A stretch of 64,000 nt of DNA from Streptomyces bathyalis (GTDB lineage Bacteria > Actinomycetota > Actinomycetes > Streptomycetales > Streptomycetaceae): positions 2,108,001-2,172,000 of the forward strand of contig NZ_CP048882.1 in NCBI RefSeq assembly GCF_015910445.1. The letters are read 5' to 3'. Of the stretch, positions 18,655 through 26,106 are shown piece by piece. A model generated the notes under the pieces. The model was given only the letters and a program-made list of their open reading frames with translations. It had not been told where the DNA came from and made no database searches. The position numbers and the translations under genes were made by a program. How positions within the stretch are numbered: the first letter of the stretch is position 1; each line of letters begins with the position of its first letter.

Positions 18655-19404
18655 CTGGCCCTACCTGCCCTTGCCTTTGCGTGAACGTCTGTTGGGCGGA
18701 CATTAGCGCTTCGCGTAGACCTTGTGGCGCTGAAGAGACACGCGTCACGTCTCACATGGCGGACATCACACAGGGGTTGTCCGATGCGCGCCGCCTTGCG
18801 CGGATCCGGCGCCCGCGGGGTCCTTCGTCCGGCGGTCGCGCGCCGGGGCCGGAGCGGTCACGGGTCTCATCCCCCGGGCCACTGGGCGTAGTTGGGATCT
18901 CTCGCAGAACGAATGGGCCCACGGCGCCGGACAGGACAGGGGCACCTGGCCCTGGCGCCCCACTTACGGAGGACACCGGAAGCGTGCGCGCGCCGCGCCG
19001 GGCGCACGGGAAACGGTCCGGCACCGACGCGCGCGACGGCGCGGACGGCCCGGGTGGCCCGGGTGGCACCGCGGAGGTTCCCGATTCGCCATTCCTGGAC
19101 GCCGCCGGGATCGGCGCCTTGTGCATTCGTGACGCCACTCCGTAGCGAACCCATGCCATCGGATTCACACTTCCGTCGCCCCGACGGCGCATTCCCCGCA
19201 CAAATGCAGGTGTGCCGTTCGTCATGCCATCGACGGAATTCGACCGAAAATCCTGGCCTCGGTTCCTGGAATTTTTTGCGAAACCCGGCTCGTACTGGAC
19301 AGATATGGGGTATCGCGCGCAGGCTTCTGTGGTTCCGCCGAGCCGTGCACCCGATCACGGCTTCGCAGGCAAGCACGACACAGTATTACGGAGGAGGCCG
19401 TTAC
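18655..19404. other. 750-bp gene-free region upstream of the APC permease
   Basis: I find no convincing gene. The open frames are Arg/Gly/Pro-rich shadows without conserved sequence. It separates the divergent dehydrogenase and permease genes, so it must hold both promoters and a possible long leader for the permease. From about 19225 to 19400 it is less GC-rich than its surroundings. No riboswitch fold was recognised by eye. Confidence 0.5.
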
Positions 19405-21105
19405 ATGGCCGTGGAAAGCCCTGAAGTTCCACTCCACGAGGGCGGGGACGACAAGAAACTCAAACGCGAATTCGGCACGATCGGCCTGCTGTTCACAGCG
19501 GTCGGCTCGATCATCGGTTCGGGGTGGCTCTTCGGAGCGCTCGACGCCGCCCAACTCGCCGGACCTGCGGCCATCATCTCCTGGGCCATAGGCTGCGTCA
19601 TGTTCGTCATCATCGGGATGACCTATTCGGAACTCGGCACGATGTTCCCGCACTCCGGCGGCGTCGCCAGGTATCCGCACTATTCGTTCGGTTCCTTCAC
19701 AAGCTTCTCCATCGGATGGGTCACATGGATCGCCGCCGCTGCGGTGGCTCCCGTGGAAGTCCTGGCAGTCGTCCAGTATTCCACCAACTACATTCCGTGG
19801 CTGCAGGAGATCAAGGACAAGGAAGCGGTCCTCACTCCCGCCGGTACCGCCGTTTCCGTCGTATTGATGGCTGTCTTCGTCATCGTCAACTTCTTCGGCG
19901 TGCGGTGGTTCGCCCGCATCAACAACATCCTGGTGTGGTGGAAGCTGGCCGTCATCGTGGTGGTCATCGCGATGTTCTTCGTGCTGAGCTTCAACCCGGA
20001 CCACATCACCGCCCCCGAATACGGCGGCTTCGCCCCATACGGCTCACAAGGTGTCTTCTCGGCGGTCGCGACGGCGGGCATCGCGTTCTCATTCTTCGGG
20101 TTCCGCCAAGGCGTCGAACTCGCGGGCGAGACGGACAACCCCAAGCGGAACGTGCCGCTGACCCTCATCGGTTCCGTCGTCATCTGCGGGATCATCTACA
20201 TCCTGCTGCAGATCGCCTTCCTCGGCGCCGTGCCGAGCAGCGCGATCAAGGCAGAGGGCTGGCAGGCCGTCGGGGCTCACTTCAGCTCCCACGGCGACGT
20301 GCTGGCGACGTTCGGCCCGCTCGCGGCCATCGCGGGGATCCTCGGTGCGGTGTGGCTCGCCGGCATCCTCTACGCCGACGCCATCATCTCGCCGGGAGAC
20401 ACCGGCCTGATCTACGCCGGCGTCACCGCCCGCATCTCCTACGCGATGGGCCGCAACGGCAACGCGCCGGCCGGCCTCTCGAAGGTGAACAAGACCGGCG
20501 TCCCGTGGGTCAGCCTCATCCTCGCGTTCATCGTCGGCTGCTTCTTCTTCCTGCCGTTCCCCGGCTGGAGCAAGCTCGTCGAGTTCGTCACCAACTCCAC
20601 CGTCCTGTCGTTCGGTTGCGGACCGCTGGTCCTTCTGGCCATGCGCAAGCAGATGCCGGACCACCCGCGCCCCTTCCACCTGGGCGGCAAGTTCGGCTGG
20701 ATCATCGGATTCCTCGCCCTGTGGTCGACGAACCTGATCATCTACTGGACGGGCTGGGACACCAACTGGAAGCTCTTCGTCGCGATCATCCTGGGCTACG
20801 TCCTGATGGCGGTGTACTACGCCGTCGCCAAGCAGGAGACGCCCCCGCTCGACTTCAAGCACGGATGGTGGCTCCTGGTGTGGTACGGCGGGCTCGCCGT
20901 CATCAGCTACCTCGGTGACTACCCAGTGCAGGCGGAGAAGGCCGGAAACCTCGGCTTGCTCGACTTCAACCTCGGCGCCGTCGCCTGTCTGGTCCTCACC
21001 GCCGTCGTGCTCTGGCTGGCTCTTCGCTGCGCACTCCCCACGGAGCGCGTGGAGGAGATCCTCAACAAGCTGGACGAGACCGAGGAGGCGCCGAAGGCGC
21101 ACTGA
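19405..21105 (+). CDS. APC-superfamily amino acid/polyamine permease
   Basis: A 566-residue transporter with about 13 hydrophobic segments. The first helix carries the GSIIGSGWLFG motif, the unwound substrate-binding stretch of APC transporters. SFFGFRQGVELAGETDNPKR, between helices 6 and 7, is another family mark. The start ATG 19405 has GGAGGAGG seven bases upstream, a very strong site. The C-terminal tail is acidic and cytoplasmic. Substrate not predictable. A 15-bp stem terminator follows. Confidence 0.9.
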   Translation: MAVESPEVPLHEGGDDKKLKREFGTIGLLFTAVGSIIGSGWLFGALDAAQLAGPAAIISWAIGCVMFVIIGMTYSELGTMFPHSGGVARYPHYSFGSFTSFSIGWVTWIAAAAVAPVEVLAVVQYSTNYIPWLQEIKDKEAVLTPAGTAVSVVLMAVFVIVNFFGVRWFARINNILVWWKLAVIVVVIAMFFVLSFNPDHITAPEYGGFAPYGSQGVFSAVATAGIAFSFFGFRQGVELAGETDNPKRNVPLTLIGSVVICGIIYILLQIAFLGAVPSSAIKAEGWQAVGAHFSSHGDVLATFGPLAAIAGILGAVWLAGILYADAIISPGDTGLIYAGVTARISYAMGRNGNAPAGLSKVNKTGVPWVSLILAFIVGCFFFLPFPGWSKLVEFVTNSTVLSFGCGPLVLLAMRKQMPDHPRPFHLGGKFGWIIGFLALWSTNLIIYWTGWDTNWKLFVAIILGYVLMAVYYAVAKQETPPLDFKHGWWLLVWYGGLAVISYLGDYPVQAEKAGNLGLLDFNLGAVACLVLTAVVLWLALRCALPTERVEEILNKLDETEEAPKAH

Positions 21106-21135
21106 CCTGAGCGATCGGGAACCGGATCGCACCAC

Positions 21136-21172
21136 CCGCGGGCCCACGGCGTACGGTGCCGTGGGCCCGCGG
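21136..21172. terminator. hairpin terminator after the APC permease
   Basis: A 15-bp perfect inverted repeat (CCGCGGGCCCACGGC and complement) with a 7-base loop, 30 bp downstream of the permease stop and upstream of the adenosyltransferase gene. Very stable; no U-tract. Confidence 0.8.
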
Positions 21173-21268
21173 CCGTGCGCTGCCTGGCGGCCGTGCGGTG
21201 CCGTACGCACCACGCGGTGAGCGGAAGCGGCCCGTCCACCGCCCGCCGCGGACACGTAGTCTCGATGC

Positions 21269-21841
21269 ATGGTCAATCTGACGCGCATCTACACCCGTAC
21301 CGGCGACTCCGGCACCACCGCCCTCGGCGACATGAGCCGCACCGCGAAGACGGACACACGCATCGCGGCGTACGCCGACGCCAATGAGGCCAACGCTGCC
21401 ATCGGAGTGGCCCTCGCCGTCGGCGAGCTGCCGAACGAGATCACGACGGTCCTCGTACGGGTACAGAACGACCTCTTCGACGTCGGCGCCGACCTGGCCA
21501 CACCCGTCGTCGAGGAGCCGGAGTTCCCACCCCTGCGCGTCGAGCAGAGCTACATCGACAAACTCGAGGCGGACTGCGACGCGTTCCTACAGGACCTGGA
21601 GAAGCTGCGCAGCTTCATCCTGCCGGGAGGCACCGCGGGAGCCGCGCTGCTGCACCAGGCGTGCACCGTCGTGCGCCGGGCGGAGCGCTCCACGTGGGCC
21701 GCGCTGGACGAGCACGGCGACGTCATGAATCCGCTGACGGCGACCTACCTCAACCGCCTCTCCGACCTGCTCTTCATCCTGGCACGCTCCGCCAACAAGG
21801 AGCTGGGCGACGTCATGTGGGTGCCGGGCGAGAACCGCTGA
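21269..21841 (+). CDS. pduO: PduO-type cob(I)alamin adenosyltransferase
   Basis: A 190-residue enzyme that transfers the 5'-deoxyadenosyl group of ATP to cob(I)alamin to make coenzyme B12. The N-terminal TRTGDSGTTALGD is the PduO ATP-binding motif and VVRRAERS is the second conserved motif. The length fits the family. No other cobalamin gene and no recognisable cobalamin riboswitch is adjacent. It converges on the GH3 gene, whose end is only 21 bp away. Confidence 0.93.
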   Translation: MVNLTRIYTRTGDSGTTALGDMSRTAKTDTRIAAYADANEANAAIGVALAVGELPNEITTVLVRVQNDLFDVGADLATPVVEEPEFPPLRVEQSYIDKLEADCDAFLQDLEKLRSFILPGGTAGAALLHQACTVVRRAERSTWAALDEHGDVMNPLTATYLNRLSDLLFILARSANKELGDVMWVPGENR

Positions 21842-21862
21842 GCCGGATCCGCCGCCCCGCGG

Positions 21863-23053
21863 CTACCCGCACCGCAGCAGGCCGGCGGCGGCCTTCGCCT
21901 TCACCACGCGCTCCGCGTCGGTCCCGACCCGGTCGCGGAACTGCTCGTCGGACCGGGCGCGTTGGAGCACGGCGTCGACCATGGCGGGCAGCTTGCCCGC
22001 GTCGACGCTGAGGGCGACCGTCCCGCCCGCGGAGAGGAACCGCAGCGCACGCTCGCCCGCGGGGACGTCCTCGACGGCCTTGGCCGCGCCGAGGTCGTCG
22101 GAGACGATGACGCCGTCGAAACCGAGGTCCCCGCGGAGCATGCCGGTGAGGATCGTCGAGGAGAACGCGGCCATGCTGCCGGCGTCGATCTTCGTGTAGC
22201 GGGCGCTGGAGATCATCACCAGCGGCTGCCGCTGTGCGGAGAGGGCCGCCCGGAAGGGTTCGAGGTAGGCGTCGTCCCGCGTGGTCACCTCGTCCTTCAC
22301 ATCCTTGGTGTCGTCGGTGTTCCCCAGCACCCGGCCCAGGCCCGGGAAGTGCTTCACGGCCGGTGTCACCCCGGCGTCCGTCATCCCCGCCTGGTAGGCG
22401 GTGCCGTGGGACGTGACGGCGGCGGGCGTCGTGCCGTAGTTGCGCTTCAGGAACCCGATGGGCTTGTTGTCGCTGCCGAGCTCCGCCGGGACGGTGTCGA
22501 GCACGGGCGCGAGATTGACGTTGACGCCCGCGGCGCTCAACTCCCCTCCCCAGCCCTTCGCGCGGGAGCGCAGCTCGTCGGGGCCGAGCTTGCCCTGCTC
22601 GACGGCGGTCGGCATCGCGTCGAAGCCCTCGCCCTTCAAGTGCTGGACCTTGCCGCCCTCCTGATCCGCCGACACCCAGAGCGGCACGCCGCCGGTGGTC
22701 GCCGCGGCCTGAACGCGCTCGCTCACCTGACGCGTCGCGCGGACCCCGTCGCCGGTGCCGCCGGTGAGGATGACTCCGCCGATGTGCAGGTCCCGTACGG
22801 CGGCGATCTCGGAGTTCTGAGGTGAGTCGGCGTCGACCCCGCTGATGAACAGCTGACCCACCTGCTGCTCCAGGCTCATGCCGGCCGCCTCGCGTTCGGC
22901 GCACGACGGCGCGGGGGCACGTCCGGCCGTCTCCGCTGGTGACGCGTCGTCCGCGGGCAACGCGTCCGCGGTGAGCGCCGCCGGAACGACGGCCGCAAGG
23001 GCGGCGGCACAGGCGGCGAGGGCGATTGCGCGGACGGTCGGTTTCCTCGGCAT
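21863..23053 (-). CDS. secreted glycoside hydrolase family 3 (NagZ-like) protein
   Basis: A 396-residue protein with a signal peptide (basic MPRKPTVR, then an Ala-rich core to about residue 30). The GH3 barrel includes SADQEGG, KHFPGLG and GFDGVIVSDDL, whose Asp is the expected nucleophile. In NagZ the general acid is a His/Asp pair in a loop following KHFPGHG. Here KHFPGLG lacks that His and the following loop (about GNTDDTKDVKDE) shows none, so catalysis may be altered. Likely acts on cell-wall GlcNAc linkages outside the cell, by inference. Start ATG 23051-23053 has GGAGG ten bases upstream. Confidence 0.8.
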   Translation of the reverse strand: MPRKPTVRAIALAACAAALAAVVPAALTADALPADDASPAETAGRAPAPSCAEREAAGMSLEQQVGQLFISGVDADSPQNSEIAAVRDLHIGGVILTGGTGDGVRATRQVSERVQAAATTGGVPLWVSADQEGGKVQHLKGEGFDAMPTAVEQGKLGPDELRSRAKGWGGELSAAGVNVNLAPVLDTVPAELGSDNKPIGFLKRNYGTTPAAVTSHGTAYQAGMTDAGVTPAVKHFPGLGRVLGNTDDTKDVKDEVTTRDDAYLEPFRAALSAQRQPLVMISSARYTKIDAGSMAAFSSTILTGMLRGDLGFDGVIVSDDLGAAKAVEDVPAGERALRFLSAGGTVALSVDAGKLPAMVDAVLQRARSDEQFRDRVGTDAERVVKAKAAAGLLRCG

Positions 23054-23822
23054 CTTCCGGGTGCCTCCAGGTCGGGCGGAGCAGGTCGGGCGGCTCGGCG
23101 GTCGTGTGCGGGCCGGACGCCGAGCGGGCCGGGCCCGGGCCGGCAGGTGTGACGGGTCCGGCACACACAGCACCGTAGGGCCCGGCGCTCGTACGCGCAG
23201 GATGCCGGGGCGACTCCCCCGCCGGTTGACCGAACCGTGCCCGCCCGGATCAGCGGTGCGCCCAATGAGCCTCCCGAACGCCCGATCACGGTATGCGTAT
23301 GCCCGTTTCCGATCCGTTCCCATGTTTCGCGGGCAACCACGCGCATGAATGTGAAGACGAATGGGAAGGACCCTTTCCGATCCGTCTCACCGAGCCTTTC
23401 TTTTCACTCCGCCCGGGCTCACTCAATCTCTTAAGGAACTCTTAAGGTTGATTTGAGGCTCCCCTGAGCTTTCTCCGCGAATACTGCCGTCAGTTCGCTC
23501 AAAGAAATGTGAAGCCGCAGGTCAGGGCACATGCGGCTTCAACAACCCGCATTGCGGCGACACTTTCTGCAAAACAGCGGGAGCCAGGATGGAATGCCCC
23601 TAATCCGGACGCACAGGCATTTCCGTTCCACCGCACTGCCGGGCCGCCTGATGAGAGCTGTGCCACATTGGGGACGAGCGACCTCGTGGTTTTCGCGCGT
23701 AGATTCTGTGGGCCGGTGGGCATTTTTTGGATTCCCTTTCCATTCCGGTTTCTGTGAGTACCATCACTCGGACAAGGCCTGGACCAAGAAGCTGGTCGGA
23801 AAACGAGGGGTTGGAGTCACAC
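23054..23822. other. 770-bp gene-free region upstream of the secreted-protein cluster
   Basis: Divergent intergenic DNA between the GH3 gene and the crystallin-like gene. Open frames here (for example 23509-23757 on the plus strand) lack a ribosome binding site and recognisable sequence. The part from about 23340 to 23760 is clearly poorer in GC than the flanking genes and contains the TTRAGG direct repeats listed separately. Promoters for both genes presumably lie here. Confidence 0.5.
23429..23461 (+). promoter_or_regulatory. three tandem 11-bp direct repeats, candidate response-regulator site
   Basis: Three head-to-tail 11-mers (23429-23439, 23440-23450, 23451-23461) share TTAAGG, TTAAGG and TTGAGG at the same phase, one helical turn apart. 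OmpR/PhoB-family regulators bind such 11-bp direct repeats. The site lies about 360 bp upstream of the crystallin-like gene and about 375 bp upstream of the GH3 gene. Regulator unknown. Confidence 0.4.
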
Positions 23823-24434
23823 ATGGCCACCGATACCAAGAGGCGTACTCGCATCACCATCGCCGCCGTGGCACTGCTGGCAGGCGTGATCGCCGTGCCG
23901 GTGGCGAACGGCGCCGTCTCGGGGGACGAGGGCGTCAGCGAGGCGAAGGCTCAGGGGAAGCACTGCACGCTGAACGCCAAGTCCGGCAAGACCGAGTGCT
24001 TCGAGAGCATCGACGCCGCGACCGGCATACCGGGCAGCAAGCGTCTCCTCGACGCATCCGCCGGCAAGGCGAAGGCGGACGGCGAGACCCGTGCGGGCGA
24101 TGAGCCGGTGGCGTCCTCCGGCGTCTCGACGAAGGACGAGGGCGGCGCGATCATCGGCGCGACCATCTTCAAGGACACCAAGTACGGCGGCGGGTCACTG
24201 ACCATCACCAACGCCGAACTCTGCGACGGGGACGCCGACGACGTGGACTTCCAGATCGACCTCGACGACGAGTGGAAGAACAAGGTCTCGTCCATCCAGC
24301 CGTGGGGCAACTGCACGCTCAACCTGTTCTCGGAGCCCGGACTCAGCGGTGAGCGTGACGGTCCCTTCGACGAACTGACGCCGAACCTCGGCGAGGTGAT
24401 GGACAACCGCACACAGTCCATCAGCTTCAGCTGA
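23823..24434 (+). CDS. secreted beta/gamma-crystallin-like protein
   Basis: A 203-residue protein with a signal peptide (residues 1 to about 31). A lysine/aspartate-rich middle is followed by a C-terminal domain (about 110-203) whose pattern of FKDTKYGGGSLTI, then WKNKVSSIQPWG and LFSEPGLSG, and a closing DNRTQSISF matches a two-motif beta/gamma-crystallin fold. The calcium signature (D/N-D/N-x-x-S/T-S) is degenerate: KNKVSS and DNRTQS. Four Cys (48, 59, 134, 164) could form disulfides. ATG 23823 has GGAG eight bases upstream. It is followed after 66 bp by the first aerolysin-like gene, probably co-transcribed. Role unknown; protease-inhibitor (I36) relatives share this fold. Confidence 0.72.
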   Translation: MATDTKRRTRITIAAVALLAGVIAVPVANGAVSGDEGVSEAKAQGKHCTLNAKSGKTECFESIDAATGIPGSKRLLDASAGKAKADGETRAGDEPVASSGVSTKDEGGAIIGATIFKDTKYGGGSLTITNAELCDGDADDVDFQIDLDDEWKNKVSSIQPWGNCTLNLFSEPGLSGERDGPFDELTPNLGEVMDNRTQSISFS

Positions 24435-24500
24435 GACGCGGTGCGCGGAGAGATCCGTCCAAGAGACGTCAGCCTTACCCCCACCCTCGTCGGAGGCACC

Positions 24501-25118
24501 ATGAACCGCCGCAACAAACTGTCCCTGCTGGTGGTCGCAGTCGCCACCCTGGGCGCCACAGCGATCGCACCGTCGTCAGCGCAGGCAGACGAAGAGCAGC
24601 CAACGACCAGAGAGCTGCTCGAGCAGTGCAACAACGGCACCGACAAGTGCATCTTCCACCCGTCCGGAGCACCGGTCGACTCCATGGGCGAGGCGCACCA
24701 GGTCGGTGACAGCGCCTTCAACTGCACCAAGGACCTTCAGCGTTCGGCCGTCTCCTGGTCCGACACCACCGGTGAGACCAACACCGTCGGTGTCTCCATG
24801 AGCGCCGAGTACGGCTTCACCGACCTGTTCAAGGTCACCATCCAGGCGAGCTACGAGCACTCCTGGCAGAGCTCGCACACCGAGGAGCAGCAGACCAACG
24901 TCGAGGTCAAGCCCGGCGAGGTCGGCTGGATCACCCGCGAGGCCGCCATGGAGGAGGTCCGGGGCACGTACGAGATGCACTTCGAGGACCGCTTCTACGG
25001 CCACCACATCTGGTACGTCCCCTTCACCGCCAAGGGCCCGAAGTCCGACGCGCCCAGCACGAAGACTCAGCACACCCGGAAGATGACCAAGAAGGAGAAG
25101 AAGCAGCACTGCGGCTGA
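24501..25118 (+). CDS. secreted protein with aerolysin-like sequence pattern, copy 1
   Basis: A 205-residue protein with a clear signal peptide ending SSAQA (residue 29). The mature part has Cys 43, 50, 75 and 204. Residues 85-145 alternate polar and hydrophobic residues, rich in Ser/Thr, around TNTVGVSMSAEYGF and VTIQASYEHSWQSS. Then come VKPGEVGWI and a strand-rich region. This texture resembles the ETX/MTX2-aerolysin pore-forming fold (prestem hairpin then Pro-Gly turn), but I cannot confirm it. The tail (about 185-205) is Lys-rich. GGAGG lies five bases before ATG 24501. It has a near-identical second copy downstream. Confidence 0.65.
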   Translation: MNRRNKLSLLVVAVATLGATAIAPSSAQADEEQPTTRELLEQCNNGTDKCIFHPSGAPVDSMGEAHQVGDSAFNCTKDLQRSAVSWSDTTGETNTVGVSMSAEYGFTDLFKVTIQASYEHSWQSSHTEEQQTNVEVKPGEVGWITREAAMEEVRGTYEMHFEDRFYGHHIWYVPFTAKGPKSDAPSTKTQHTRKMTKKEKKQHCG

Positions 25119-25171
25119 CGCACGGTCCACGTTCCTCGAAGCCGCGCACCCGGGCGGGTCACCTCGCCCGC

Positions 25172-25223
25172 GAGGTCCTTCGATGAGCTCGGCCCGGACA
25201 TCGGCAATGTGATGAACAACCGG
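25172..25223 (+). pseudogene. remnant of a second crystallin-like gene
   Basis: Between the two aerolysin-like copies, 25179-25223 encodes FDELGPDIGNVMNNR. It aligns with FDELTPNLGEVMDNR, the C-terminal end of the crystallin-like protein at 23823-24434 (10 of 15 identical). A one-base loss occurs just before it and the frame is not open upstream. The DNA that follows also resembles the spacer after the intact gene. This shows that a two-gene unit was duplicated and the second crystallin gene then decayed. Confidence 0.7.
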
Positions 25224-25315
25224 GCGCCGGCCCATCGGCTTCGGCCGATGGACAGCGCACGCAGAGACGCTCCCAGCAGCCACTGGGCCGCCACCCCCAC
25301 CTCGCCGGAGACACC

Positions 25316-25936
25316 ATGACCCGCCGCAAGAAGCTGTCGATGCTGGTGGTCGCCATCACGACCGCAGGCGCCACAGCCCTCTTCCCCGCAGCCGCGCAAG
25401 CCGAAGACGAAGAGCAGCCCACCACAAGGGAGTTGCTCGAGCAGTGCGACAACGGAACCGACAAGTGCGTCTTCCACCCCTCCGGTGCGCCCGTCGACTC
25501 CATGGGCGAGGCGCACCAGGTCGGTGACAGCGCCTTCAACTGCACCAAGGACCTTCAGCGTTCGGCCGTCTCCTGGTCCGACACCACCGGAGAGACCAAC
25601 ACCGTCGGCGTCTCCATGAAGGCCCAGTACGGCTTCACCAAGCTTTTCAGCGTGACCATCGAGGCCAGCTACAACCATTCGTGGGAGAGCTCGCACACCG
25701 AGCAGCAGCAGACCAACGTCGAGGTCAAGCCCGGCGAGGTCGGCTGGATCACCCGCGAGGCCGCCATGGAGGAGATCCAGGGCACGTACGAGATGCACTT
25801 CGAGGACCGCTTCTACGGCCACCACATCTGGTACGTCCCCTTCACCGCCAAGGGCCCCAAGGCCGACGCGCCCAGCACCAAGACCCAGCACACCCGGAAG
25901 ATGACCAAGAAGGAGAAGAAGCAGCACTGCGGCTGA
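25316..25936 (+). CDS. secreted protein with aerolysin-like sequence pattern, copy 2
   Basis: A 206-residue paralogue of the protein at 24501-25118. Of 176 mature residues, 13 differ by my count, and eight of these fall between residues 101 and 129 (copy 1 numbering), in the putative hairpin region, mostly changing charge. The signal peptide also differs. All four Cys and the C-terminal Lys-rich tail are kept. Long stretches of DNA are identical to copy 1, so the duplication or a conversion event is recent. GGAGA lies upstream of ATG 25316. A hairpin terminator follows. Confidence 0.65.
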   Translation: MTRRKKLSMLVVAITTAGATALFPAAAQAEDEEQPTTRELLEQCDNGTDKCVFHPSGAPVDSMGEAHQVGDSAFNCTKDLQRSAVSWSDTTGETNTVGVSMKAQYGFTKLFSVTIEASYNHSWESSHTEQQQTNVEVKPGEVGWITREAAMEEIQGTYEMHFEDRFYGHHIWYVPFTAKGPKADAPSTKTQHTRKMTKKEKKQHCG

Positions 25937-25984
25937 CCCCTCCCGCGGCCTTCCGGCTCCCCGGATCGCCACCCCCCACACAAT

Positions 25985-26024
25985 CGGCCCGGCCCCGCGC
26001 TCCCCTGCACGCGAGGCCGGGCCG
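25985..26024. terminator. hairpin terminator after the secreted-protein cluster
   Basis: A 10-bp perfect inverted repeat (CGGCCCGGCC / GGCCGGGCCG) with a 20-base loop, about 50 bp after the second copy's stop. Likely ends the cluster's transcript. Confidence 0.6.
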
Positions 26025-26106
26025 TTCCCCGTGTGCGACCGTGCGGGCACCCGTTCTATGGTGAAAAGAGGAGTTCTGTACCTATTCGCACCCGTCTGGG
26101 GGCGGC

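Noticed and set aside
18681..19145. 154-codon plus-strand frame before the APC permease
   Set aside because: Arg/Gly/Pro-rich low-complexity sequence with no conserved segment and no ribosome site.
23509..23757. 82-codon plus-strand frame upstream of the crystallin-like gene
   Set aside because: No ribosome site, no recognisable sequence, and it lies in a region more likely to be promoter DNA.
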